A DNA stretch of 11,584 bases, taken from positions 1 through 11,584 of the forward strand of contig NVRR01000074.1 of NCBI GenBank assembly GCA_002732675.1, in the 5' to 3' direction. Positions 1 to 5,859 of the stretch are shown here, piece after piece (the stretch's first letter is position 1; the number at the start of each line of letters is the position of its first letter). The position numbers and the translations under genes were made by a program. Below the pieces are notes generated by a model that searched no databases, was not told the DNA's origin, and worked only from the letters and a program-made list of their open reading frames with translations. Source of the stretch: Sneathiella sp. GTDB taxonomy: Bacteria; Pseudomonadota; Alphaproteobacteria; Sneathiellales; Sneathiellaceae.

Positions 1-1
1 A

Positions 2-112
2 GATGCCTTCTGCGTCTCCCGTCTTGGCTCCCGCTGGTCCGGTGCTTACGGGTCCTTGCCGCGGAAGACAGATTTCGACGCCATTCTCAACCGCGCGCAA
101 GGGATAGCATAA
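2..112 (+). CDS. possible 3' end of an unidentified gene (5' end outside window)
   Basis: Frame 2 is open from the window edge to a TAA at 110-112. It encodes about 36 residues ending in FDAILNRAQGIA. The codons look plausible for this genome (GGC, CGC, CTC, GCC), and the reading frame stops 8 bp before the convergent stop codon of the HxlR-type regulator, which is normal spacing for a gene end. I do not recognise the family from this short tail, and 36 codons open by chance is quite possible. No terminator hairpin is evident between this stop and position 121. Confidence 0.35.
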   Translation, partial: DAFCVSRLGSRWSGAYGSLPRKTDFDAILNRAQGIA

Positions 113-120
113 GGGCCCGG

Positions 121-612
121 TTAACCGCCGCTGCGATAATTTATCAGGGATCGCATTTTCTCGTCCGAGCCGGATGCCGGACGAACAACCACGTCCTTGG
201 CACTTAAAACACGGCCATCCGCAGCCAGCACATGAACGGGACGGATGGGTTGCTGGGTTTTCTTATCCAGCAGTTTCATGCGCGGCCCGGCGTTATTGGG
301 CATATATTTATCTCCCCACGCCATAAGGGACAGCAGCACCGGGTAGAGATCGAGGCCTTTTGTCGTCAACACATATTCGAAAGCTCGCCCGTCCAAATGG
401 CTTTTGCGTTTTTCCAGAATGCCGTTTTTGGTCAGTGATTGCAGCCGCGCGCTTAGGACCGTGGGGGAGATTTTGAGCTGAGTCTGGAAGTCATCGAACC
501 GCTTGATGCCGTGAAAAGCATCGCGAATGATCAGCAACGTCCATCTCTCCCCAATCTGGTTCAAGGTTTGGGCAACGCTGCAATCAAGTTTTTTTACGTC
601 CAGTTTACTCAT
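121..612 (-). CDS. HxlR-family winged-helix transcriptional regulator
   Basis: Predicted cytoplasmic DNA-binding regulator of 163 residues. The hallmark HxlR N-terminus is present: LDCSVAQTLNQIGERWTLLIIRDAFHG at about 9-35, then the winged helix with RFDDFQ, a recognition helix around SPTVLSARLQSL (49-60), and a beta wing around GRAFEYVLTTKG (75-86). Cys11 sits where HxlR-family proteins carry the conserved N-terminal cysteine, which in quinone sensors such as YodB and QorR reads out electrophiles. A roughly 50-residue tail follows the HTH domain; such tails are common in longer family members. The ATG at 612 is chosen because MSKLDVKKLDCS matches usual HxlR starts; a GTG at 627 is the alternative. 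An AGGAG lies 14 nt before the ATG, which is rather far, and abuts the GTG, which is too close, so the start is not settled. It is divergent from the nitronate monooxygenase gene and probably controls it and itself. Confidence 0.9.
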   Translation of the reverse strand: MSKLDVKKLDCSVAQTLNQIGERWTLLIIRDAFHGIKRFDDFQTQLKISPTVLSARLQSLTKNGILEKRKSHLDGRAFEYVLTTKGLDLYPVLLSLMAWGDKYMPNNAGPRMKLLDKKTQQPIRPVHVLAADGRVLSAKDVVVRPASGSDEKMRSLINYRSGG

Positions 613-685
613 CGTCAGCGATATCACTCCTCAGGAATTTAACGGGCGGCAATAAATCAGTTGCGGCGTGCGTCGTCTCCTCATA

Positions 686-706
686 TAACTACATTTATAG
701 TAGCTA
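686..706. promoter_or_regulatory. candidate HxlR operator in the divergent regulator/monooxygenase promoter
   Basis: A 21-bp imperfect palindrome with 7-bp arms (TAACTAC and GTAGCTA, one mismatch) around a 7-bp AT spacer. It lies 14 bp upstream of the monooxygenase ATG and overlaps a possible -10 box, TATAGT, at 696-701. HxlR/YodB-type dimers bind palindromes of comparable size with TAC/GTA half sites, so the adjacent regulator is the natural candidate. Binding is inferred, not shown. Confidence 0.45.
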
Positions 707-719
707 ATTGGAGATATCT

Positions 720-1697
720 ATGCAAACAAGAATAACAAAATTATTTGGTATCCAGCATCCGATCATTCAGGGTGGCATGCATTATGTGGGCTTTGCGGAG
801 CTGGCATCCGCCGTCTCCAATGCGGGCGGCCTTGGCATTATTACGGGGCTGACACAAAAAACCCCGGAAGATCTGGCGAAAGAAATCGCTAAATGCCATG
901 AAATGACCGACAAACCCTTTGGCGTCAATCTGACATTCTTGCCAAGTTTTACATCCCCACCCTATTTTGAATATATCGATGCGATTGCTCAAGGCGGGGT
1001 CAAAATCGTCGAGACAGCGGGCCGCAGCCCCGAAAAGTATTTACCGCCTATGAAAGCGGCGGGCATCAAGATCATCCATAAATGCACCTCGGTGCGGCAT
1101 TCGTTAAAAGCTGAAAAAATCGGCTGCGATGCGGTCAGTGTCGATGGCTTTGAATGCGGCGGGCATCCGGGTGAAGACGATATCCCCAATATGATCCTGC
1201 TGCCCCGCGCGGCGGAGGAACTGACGGTGCCGTTTGTGGCGTCGGGCGGTATTGGCAATGCTCAGCAGCTGGTGGCCGCATTAGCTTTGGGGGCTGACGG
1301 CATCAATATGGGCACGCGCTTTATGGTCACCAAGGAAGCACCTGTGCATCAGAATGTGAAAGATGCCATCATCGCGGCGAGTGAGCTTGATACGGAACTT
1401 GTCATGCGCCCGCTTCGCAATACGGAACGGGTGCTCAAAAACAGTGCCTCGGCCAAGGTTCTGGAAATCGAGCGCGAAAAAGGCGCCAACACCAAGATCG
1501 AGGATCTCATGGATCTGGTCGGCGGCGTCTATCCGAAAGTCATGCAGGGCGGCGAAATGGAAAGCGGTGTCTGGAGCTGCGGCATGGTTGCCGGGCTGAT
1601 CCACGACAACCCGACCTGTAAGGAGTTGATCGACCGCATGATGGGTGAGGCGGAAGACATCATCCGCGGCCGATTGGAGATGCTGCTCGCCTCCTGA
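720..1697 (+). CDS. nitronate monooxygenase / 2-nitropropane dioxygenase-family FMN enzyme
   Basis: Encodes 325 residues, predicted to be a cytoplasmic FMN-dependent TIM-barrel enzyme that oxidises alkyl nitronates or acts as a related flavin oxidoreductase. Family signatures are IQGGM at 16-20, AGGLGIITG at 35-43, and GGHPG at 147-151, whose His149 matches the conserved active-site histidine of class I nitronate monooxygenases. The phosphate-binding stretch ASGGIGNAQQLVAALALGADG spans 174-194, followed by MGTRF. The C-terminal SGVWSCGMVAGLI block is typical of this subgroup, which is often found in lipid or steroid catabolic loci. The ATG at 720 is preferred over an in-frame TTG at 708 because GGAG at 710-713 gives a 6-nt spacing. 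The gene is probably regulated by the divergent HxlR protein. It is followed by a convergent crotonase gene and an intrinsic terminator. The true substrate is unknown; annotated members of this family are often not specific for nitronates. Confidence 0.9.
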   Translation: MQTRITKLFGIQHPIIQGGMHYVGFAELASAVSNAGGLGIITGLTQKTPEDLAKEIAKCHEMTDKPFGVNLTFLPSFTSPPYFEYIDAIAQGGVKIVETAGRSPEKYLPPMKAAGIKIIHKCTSVRHSLKAEKIGCDAVSVDGFECGGHPGEDDIPNMILLPRAAEELTVPFVASGGIGNAQQLVAALALGADGINMGTRFMVTKEAPVHQNVKDAIIAASELDTELVMRPLRNTERVLKNSASAKVLEIEREKGANTKIEDLMDLVGGVYPKVMQGGEMESGVWSCGMVAGLIHDNPTCKELIDRMMGEAEDIIRGRLEMLLAS

Positions 1698-1712
1698 GTT
1701 AAGGTATTTTGG

Positions 1713-1744
1713 ATAGGTCGGGGACTTTGTCTCCGGCCTATTTT
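1713..1744 (+). terminator. intrinsic terminator of the nitronate monooxygenase gene
   Basis: A 13-bp stem (1713-1725 pairing with 1729-1741, including two G-U wobbles in plus-strand RNA) closes over a TTT loop and runs into TTTT at 1741-1744. It begins 16 bp after the monooxygenase stop. The right arm contains the stop codon of the convergent crotonase gene (1738-1740), so the structure also lies at the end of that gene, though no U tract follows it on the minus strand. Confidence 0.75.
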
Positions 1745-2526
1745 CCTGTCCAGACGGGTTTGCGTTTTTCGACAAAGGCGCGGCGGGCCTCCTTGCTGTC
1801 GTCGGAGGCGAACGCCAGCGCCACCGCATCGAGTGCGGTGCCTGGCACGGTTTTAAAGTCCATATTCTCCATACGATAGATCAATTCGCGCGCCGCTCGA
1901 AGGCCAACGGGCGACATAGCGGCGATCTTTGTCGCGAGTTTGCGGCTTTCTTTGGTCAACTCATCGCGGGGGACAACCCGAGTGATCATGCCCAGGCTTT
2001 CCGCCTTCACCGCCGAGATCGTATCACCGGTATAGATCAGCTCTGCCGCCTTCATCCGCCCAATCAGACGCTGCAGGAACCACACATGCATGCCCGGCGG
2101 TGCGGCAAGATTGGGGACCCCGGGATAGCCGAATTTCGCATCGTCCGAGGCGATCACCATATCGCAGGCAAAGGCTAACGTGCAGGCCCCCTCCATGGCA
2201 TAGCCATGCACTGAAGCCATGATCGGCTTCGACAGAGACCGGACCTTGTCGATCATTTCCACGTAAAAGCGGGCGAGGAAGGCTTTCATTTCCGTCGGAC
2301 CGAATGTATCGAGCAGCTTCAAATCAACACCCCCAGAGAGACCTTTGCCTTTGCCTGACAGGATAATAATCCGGACATCAGGATCGGCATCGGCGAGATC
2401 GAGGGCAGCGAAATATTCGTCTGTCATTTGCGGCGTGATGACATTTGCGGGCGGATTATCGAGGATAATATCGGCGATACCGTCCTCGACGCGATAATGA
2501 AGAAGGGAAAAGGCAGGGGCTGTCAT
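1738..2526 (-). CDS. crotonase-superfamily protein (enoyl-CoA hydratase/isomerase-like), non-canonical active site
   Basis: Encodes 262 residues, the usual length for crotonase-fold CoA enzymes. Recognisable blocks are the beta strand IADIILDNPPANVITPQM (17-34), the first oxyanion-hole region GKGLSGGVDL (60-69), the second, HGYAMEGACTLAFACDMVIA (107-126), and FGYPGVP (132-138). Aligned by eye with rat mitochondrial crotonase, catalytic Glu144 becomes Thr116 and Glu164 becomes Gly136, while the oxyanion glycine is kept at Gly113. Ordinary hydration of enoyl-CoA is therefore unlikely. Isomerase, hydrolase or decarboxylase chemistry, or a different acid such as Glu112, is possible. The ATG at 2526 is chosen because MTAPAFSLLHYRV fits the family; a weak AAGAG lies 8 nt upstream. 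An in-frame extension to 2598 would run through the promoter region. The gene is divergent from the SnoaL-MFS operon and convergent with the monooxygenase. Confidence 0.88.
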   Translation of the reverse strand: MTAPAFSLLHYRVEDGIADIILDNPPANVITPQMTDEYFAALDLADADPDVRIIILSGKGKGLSGGVDLKLLDTFGPTEMKAFLARFYVEMIDKVRSLSKPIMASVHGYAMEGACTLAFACDMVIASDDAKFGYPGVPNLAAPPGMHVWFLQRLIGRMKAAELIYTGDTISAVKAESLGMITRVVPRDELTKESRKLATKIAAMSPVGLRAARELIYRMENMDFKTVPGTALDAVALAFASDDSKEARRAFVEKRKPVWTGK

Positions 2527-2544
2527 GGTTTTTACTCTTGTTTT

Positions 2545-2577
2545 TTGACAAATTTGCTGGATCGCAATGAAATCATA
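2545..2577. promoter_or_regulatory. probable divergent sigma-70-type promoters for the SnoaL-MFS operon and crotonase gene
   Basis: On the plus strand TTGACA at 2545-2550, a 17-bp spacer and TGAAAT at 2568-2573 give a perfect -35 and a 4/6 match -10, about 47 bp before the SnoaL-like ATG. On the minus strand TATGAT (2577 to 2572) is a fair -10 for the crotonase gene with a weak -35. The two -10 boxes overlap, so transcription in the two directions probably competes. Confidence 0.45.
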
Positions 2578-2619
2578 GCCCATGCTGGGCGGGCACAAAA
2601 ATAATAAAAAGGGGCGAAC

Positions 2620-3129
2620 ATGAACTTAGCAGAATTCAAATTGCTTTTGGCGCGGTTTTCCAGCGCTGCGGAGGCAGGCGATGGCACGGCTTTCGCCGCC
2701 TGTTTTACCGAGGACGGCATTTATCACGATTATATCTATGGTGATCATCAGGGCCGTGACGACATCGCCCATATGATGAGCCATCAATTTCACCGCGACG
2801 CGGGAGAAGGCTATCGCTGGGAGATGTTCGATCCAATGTGCGATGGCGATCTCGCCTATGCATGGTCGCTCTCGACCTTTATCTCGACCGTGCCGGAATT
2901 TGCGGGCCAGCGGGTGGTGATTGATGGCATGAGCCGGTTTGAGCTGAAAGACGGCCTGATCAAGGACTACCGCGAATCCGTGAATGGCGGCGTTGCCATG
3001 GCGCAGCTCGGTGTCCAGCCCGAAAGGCTGGCAAAGGTGTGCGCAAAATGGGGACGGATGCTGGTGGAGCAGCCAGAGACGCAAGCCTTCCTCGCCCGTG
3101 ACAAGGGATCGTGGAAAGACGCGGGGTAA
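2620..3129 (+). CDS. SnoaL-like / NTF2-superfamily protein
   Basis: Encodes 169 residues with the alpha-plus-beta cone pattern of NTF2/SnoaL-like proteins: an N-terminal helix pair (LAEFKLLLARFSSAAEAGDGTAFAACF, 3-29), then EDGIYHDYIYGDHQGRDDIAHMM with His36 and Asp37 where polar pocket residues usually sit, and the strands GDLAYAWSLSTFIS (76-89), VVIDGMSRFELKDGLIKDYRES (99-120). Relatives include polyketide cyclases, ketosteroid isomerase-like enzymes and small dehydratases, as well as many proteins of unknown role; no specific activity can be assigned. An AAGGGG ribosome site lies just upstream of the ATG. The TAA stop is part of the TAAGGAG ribosome site of the following transporter gene, implying translational coupling. 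A role acting on the compound imported or exported by that transporter is inferred. Confidence 0.85.
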   Translation: MNLAEFKLLLARFSSAAEAGDGTAFAACFTEDGIYHDYIYGDHQGRDDIAHMMSHQFHRDAGEGYRWEMFDPMCDGDLAYAWSLSTFISTVPEFAGQRVVIDGMSRFELKDGLIKDYRESVNGGVAMAQLGVQPERLAKVCAKWGRMLVEQPETQAFLARDKGSWKDAG

Positions 3130-3137
3130 GGAGCGCA

Positions 3138-4373
3138 ATGCCAGCGGAAGCACCGACAGGCGAGCCCGACCGCCTTGAAAAAACCGGTATTCCGTACGGC
3201 CCGCTGCTGATAACTTTGGCGATGCAGACTCTGGCAACCATGGCGGCGTTTTCCGCGCCCACCCTGGCACCGGAGATTGCCCGCGACCTGGAGGTCGATG
3301 GCACCCTGATCGGGTTTTTTGTCTCGATTGTCTATGGGATCGGCATTTTCTCGGCCATTCTCTCGCCCGACTTTATCCATAAATATGGTGCCGTACGGGT
3401 CGGCCAGTTTGTCATGCTCGGTGTCGTCGCCATGCTGGCCATTGCAGGCTCCGGCGGCATTGCCGCGCTGGCGCTTTGCGCTTTTGTGCTGGGGAGTGGC
3501 TATGGCGGGACGGCACCGGTTTCCACTCATTTGCTGATCCCGCGCACCCGCCCGGCCATCCTCAATCTGGTTTTCTCCATCCGCCAGATCGGCGTGCCCT
3601 TGGGCGGGGTGCTGGCAGCCCTGCTGCTGCCGTTACTGACCGTTTCTTTCGGCTGGCGCATGGCGTTTTATGTGCAGATTATTCCCGCCATCCTGCTGAT
3701 CATTGCCTTTCAGTATTACAGGGCGGATTGGGATGCGGATCGCCGTCCTAGCCATCGCCTGTTACAATCGGAATGGGCGCGCCCACTTTTTTTGCTGCGC
3801 GATAATCCAACGATCCGGTTGCTGGCCATTGCCAGTTTTTGCTATGCGGGTATCCAGCTTTGTTTTATCGGTTTCATGGCGCTTCACTTGACCGACGAAA
3901 CCGGTCTTGATCTGGTGGCGGCGGGTCAGGTACTGGCGCTTTATCAGATTGCCGGGGTGACCAGTCGGCCGATCTGGGGCTGGCTTGCTGACCATTATAT
4001 TTCGGCGATAAAACTCCTCGCGATACTGGGATTTCTGATGTCGGCGGCCGCGCTGGCGGCGGGGCAGTTTTCGGATGACTGGCCGCTAACGGCGATCCTG
4101 CTGGTGGCGGTACTTGCCGGGGCGACTGCAAGCGGATTTACCGGAATTGCGTACGGCGCGTTCGCAGTTTATGGCGGCAAGTATCGCACCGAAGCCACCG
4201 CGCTCGGCTCCAGTGCTATGTTTACCGGAGTGCTGATTATGCCGACCTTTTTTGGGCTTATGGTTGGCCAGCTGGATCACTACTGGGCGGCGTACGGTAT
4301 CCTCGCAGTGATTGCCGCAAGTGCGGCGCTTATGCTGGCGCTGGCGCGTGTGCCATTGGCAGAGGCACCGTAG
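3138..4373 (+). CDS. MFS transporter, 12-TM
   Basis: Encodes a 411-residue inner-membrane protein of the major facilitator superfamily with about 12 predicted hydrophobic segments in two six-helix halves. The halves are split by a polar loop (YYRADWDADRRPSHRLLQSEWAR region, about residues 193-215). TM4 has GSGYGGTAPVS, and TM5 has SIRQIGVPLGGVLAALLLP, a motif-C-like glycine/proline helix. The loop 2-3 motif A is degenerate (SPDFIHKYGAVRVGQ), as in several organic-anion and cyanate-permease-like subfamilies. The start at 3138 is chosen because TAAGGAG at 3127-3133 gives a 4-nt gap and the cytoplasmic N-terminus is then normal; an upstream in-frame ATG at 3111 lies inside the SnoaL-like gene. 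Uptake of a small organic substrate is likely given the catabolic context, but direction and substrate are not visible. Its last 44 bp overlap the convergent TfdA-like gene. Confidence 0.9.
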   Translation: MPAEAPTGEPDRLEKTGIPYGPLLITLAMQTLATMAAFSAPTLAPEIARDLEVDGTLIGFFVSIVYGIGIFSAILSPDFIHKYGAVRVGQFVMLGVVAMLAIAGSGGIAALALCAFVLGSGYGGTAPVSTHLLIPRTRPAILNLVFSIRQIGVPLGGVLAALLLPLLTVSFGWRMAFYVQIIPAILLIIAFQYYRADWDADRRPSHRLLQSEWARPLFLLRDNPTIRLLAIASFCYAGIQLCFIGFMALHLTDETGLDLVAAGQVLALYQIAGVTSRPIWGWLADHYISAIKLLAILGFLMSAAALAAGQFSDDWPLTAILLVAVLAGATASGFTGIAYGAFAVYGGKYRTEATALGSSAMFTGVLIMPTFFGLMVGQLDHYWAAYGILAVIAASAALMLALARVPLAEAP

Positions 4374-5229
4374 GTTCAGTCCCGGCCACCGTTGTTCTGT
4401 GCATATCGCGGATGACTTCGGTATCGTTAAAGCGGGTGGCGCGATGCATGGTCTGGCGATTGTCCCAGATCACCAGATCTTTGGACCGCCATTTATGGCG
4501 ATAAACGAATTCGCGCTGTGTGGCATGTTCCGTTAAATCACGTAAAAGCCCTCGCGCTTCGGGCATGGGCCAACCTTGAATGGTCCCCGCATGAGCCGAC
4601 AGATACAGCGATTTCCGCCCCGTCACCGGATGGGTGCGGACGAGGCGTTGCAGAACCGGCGTGAACGCATTCTTTTCCGCCGCGCTTAATTCCGTGAACC
4701 CCATCAATTCGCGCGAATAGAGCAGGGAATGTTCGCACACCAGATCTTCAATCTCGGCTTTTGTTGCCGCATCCAGCGCGTCATAAGCGGCGCGCATATC
4801 GGCAAATTCCGTATCGCCGCCTTTATCGGGGACAATCCGGCCGGAGAGCATGGAATATTTCGCCGGGATCGGTCGGAAGGAGCTGTCGGAATGCCAAAGC
4901 AGATTGCCAAGGTTAAACATCCGCTGGCGATCGTCGCGCCGTAATAATTGGTCGTCCGGCCCAAGGTTGGATATATCTGCCACGGGCCCCGAGAGCCGCC
5001 TGTCCTCCGGCGCGGTAACATTGCTCGCGGATCCGGGGATTTCCAATTCGCCAAAGCGCTCACTGAACGCGATTTGCTGTGCGTCGGTAATATCCTGTCC
5101 GGGGATGACCAGCAGGGCATATTTATCCATAGCGGCGTCAAAGTCCGCTGTTGATATATCGGCGGTGATATTAACGCCGGAGACTTCTCCGGCAAACACC
5201 GGATGCAATGGGCGGATAGAGATGGGCAT
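4330..5229 (-). CDS. TfdA-like Fe(II)/2-oxoglutarate-dependent dioxygenase
   Basis: Encodes 299 residues. It couples oxidative decarboxylation of 2-oxoglutarate to substrate hydroxylation in the cytoplasm. The iron triad is visible: His113 and Asp115 in LLWHSDSSF and His262 in DNRQTMHRAT, with 2-oxoglutarate ligands Thr140 (GGDTEF) and Arg274, and Arg278 nearby. The first three positions coincide with those of 2,4-D dioxygenase TfdA, and long blocks such as PAKYSMLSG, GGDTEFADMRAAYDAL and HATQREFVYRH are TfdA-like. In TfdA the hydroxylated ether collapses to a phenol and glyoxylate, so an aryloxy- or alkoxy-acid is a reasonable guess, though relatives use sulfonates and other acids. The ATG at 5229 has GGAGG 8 nt upstream. 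It stands alone, divergent from the MaoC operon and overlapping the upstream transporter gene tail to tail. The Ala/Pro-rich C-terminus lies in the overlap. Confidence 0.9.
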   Translation of the reverse strand: MPISIRPLHPVFAGEVSGVNITADISTADFDAAMDKYALLVIPGQDITDAQQIAFSERFGELEIPGSASNVTAPEDRRLSGPVADISNLGPDDQLLRRDDRQRMFNLGNLLWHSDSSFRPIPAKYSMLSGRIVPDKGGDTEFADMRAAYDALDAATKAEIEDLVCEHSLLYSRELMGFTELSAAEKNAFTPVLQRLVRTHPVTGRKSLYLSAHAGTIQGWPMPEARGLLRDLTEHATQREFVYRHKWRSKDLVIWDNRQTMHRATRFNDTEVIRDMHRTTVAGTEPTVPLPMAHAPAPA

Positions 5230-5366
5230 ATTTTACGCCTCCAGTTTTCTAACGAACTTTTGATAAGCTATAGGCCCGTCCGGCTTGCAAGTAAATAATT
5301 TTGCACATTTTCATATGGGGTCGCATGGGCTAAACTTCTGGAAAATCATAAGAAAAGGAAAAAATC
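5230..5366. promoter_or_regulatory. divergent promoter region between TfdA-like and MaoC-like genes
   Basis: A 137-bp AT-richer intergenic stretch. The palindromic CTTGCAAG at 5284-5291 could give a -35 (TTGCAA) in both directions; on the minus strand it pairs with TTATCA at 18-bp spacing or TATAGC nearby. TGCAA (5286-5290) and TTGCA (5301-5305) form a short spaced inverted repeat that might be an operator. No assignment to a regulator is possible, and no small gene is evident. Confidence 0.3.
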
Positions 5367-5828
5367 ATGGAAATTGTCGGCCTCGGATTTTGCTATGAAG
5401 ATCTCCCTATCGGGAGAGAATTTCAAACCATCGGACGCACGGTGACGGACGCTGATATCGTCAATTTCATCAATTGCACGGGGATGACCGAGGTGTTGTT
5501 CACCGATCAGGAATATGTCCGCACCCATTCCGACATCAAGGGCCGGGTGGCGCCCGGTGCGCTTGCTTATACCTTTGCCGAAGGCTTGCTGGTTCAATCG
5601 ACCATGCAGCATACAGGCCTTGCGTTTTTGAATATGGAACTCGATGTCAAGGCGCCGGTCTTCGCCGGGGATACCCTGCATGTGGAATGCGAGGTGATCG
5701 AAGCGCGGCTAACTTCAAAGGGAACCCGCGGCCTCGTCCGCACCCGTAATAAAATTGTCAACCAGAAGGGTGAAATTGTTATTGAATATACACCCTTAAG
5801 GATGATTAAATGCCGGGATATCGGTTGA
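5367..5828 (+). CDS. MaoC-like hot-dog-fold protein lacking the hydratase dyad
   Basis: Encodes 153 residues matching the single hot-dog MaoC/R-hydratase domain: FEDLPIG-like entry (YEDLPIGREF, 10-19), the TVTDADIVNFINCTG helix (25-39), GRVAPGALAYTFAEGLL (59-75), and strands LNMELDVKAPVFAGDTLHVECEVIEARLTSKG (88-119). In R-specific enoyl-CoA hydratases the segment after the SG/TG reads D-x-N-P-x-H with catalytic Asp and His. Here it is M-T-E-V-L-F, so Met40 and Phe45 replace them, and the usual VHG becomes VAPG. It probably binds an acyl-CoA or related ligand, but classical (R)-hydratase activity is doubtful. AAGGAA lies 7 nt upstream of the ATG. It is the first gene of an operon with the DHA2 transporter (31-bp gap) and divergent from the TfdA-like gene. 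Confidence 0.87.
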   Translation: MEIVGLGFCYEDLPIGREFQTIGRTVTDADIVNFINCTGMTEVLFTDQEYVRTHSDIKGRVAPGALAYTFAEGLLVQSTMQHTGLAFLNMELDVKAPVFAGDTLHVECEVIEARLTSKGTRGLVRTRNKIVNQKGEIVIEYTPLRMIKCRDIG

Positions 5829-5859
5829 ATGAAGGCGTAATAGAAGAGGAAAAAGGGCA

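Noticed and set aside
708..719. TTG start for the nitronate monooxygenase
   Set aside because: The TTG includes part of the GGAG ribosome site for the ATG at 720, and the family begins directly at the ATG.
1281..1829. 182-codon minus-strand open frame
   Set aside because: Lies opposite the conserved nitronate monooxygenase C-terminus and crosses its terminator; low-complexity Arg/Pro-rich start and no family resemblance.
2527..2598. Upstream in-frame extension of the crotonase gene to 2598
   Set aside because: The added 24 residues do not resemble crotonases and would cover the divergent promoter; the start at 2526 fits the family.
2626..3270. 214-codon minus-strand open frame across the SnoaL-like gene and start of the MFS gene
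   Set aside because: Shadow of two well-supported plus-strand genes; the translation is rich in Arg, Pro and His with no recognisable domain, and it spans a clear stop/ribosome-site junction.
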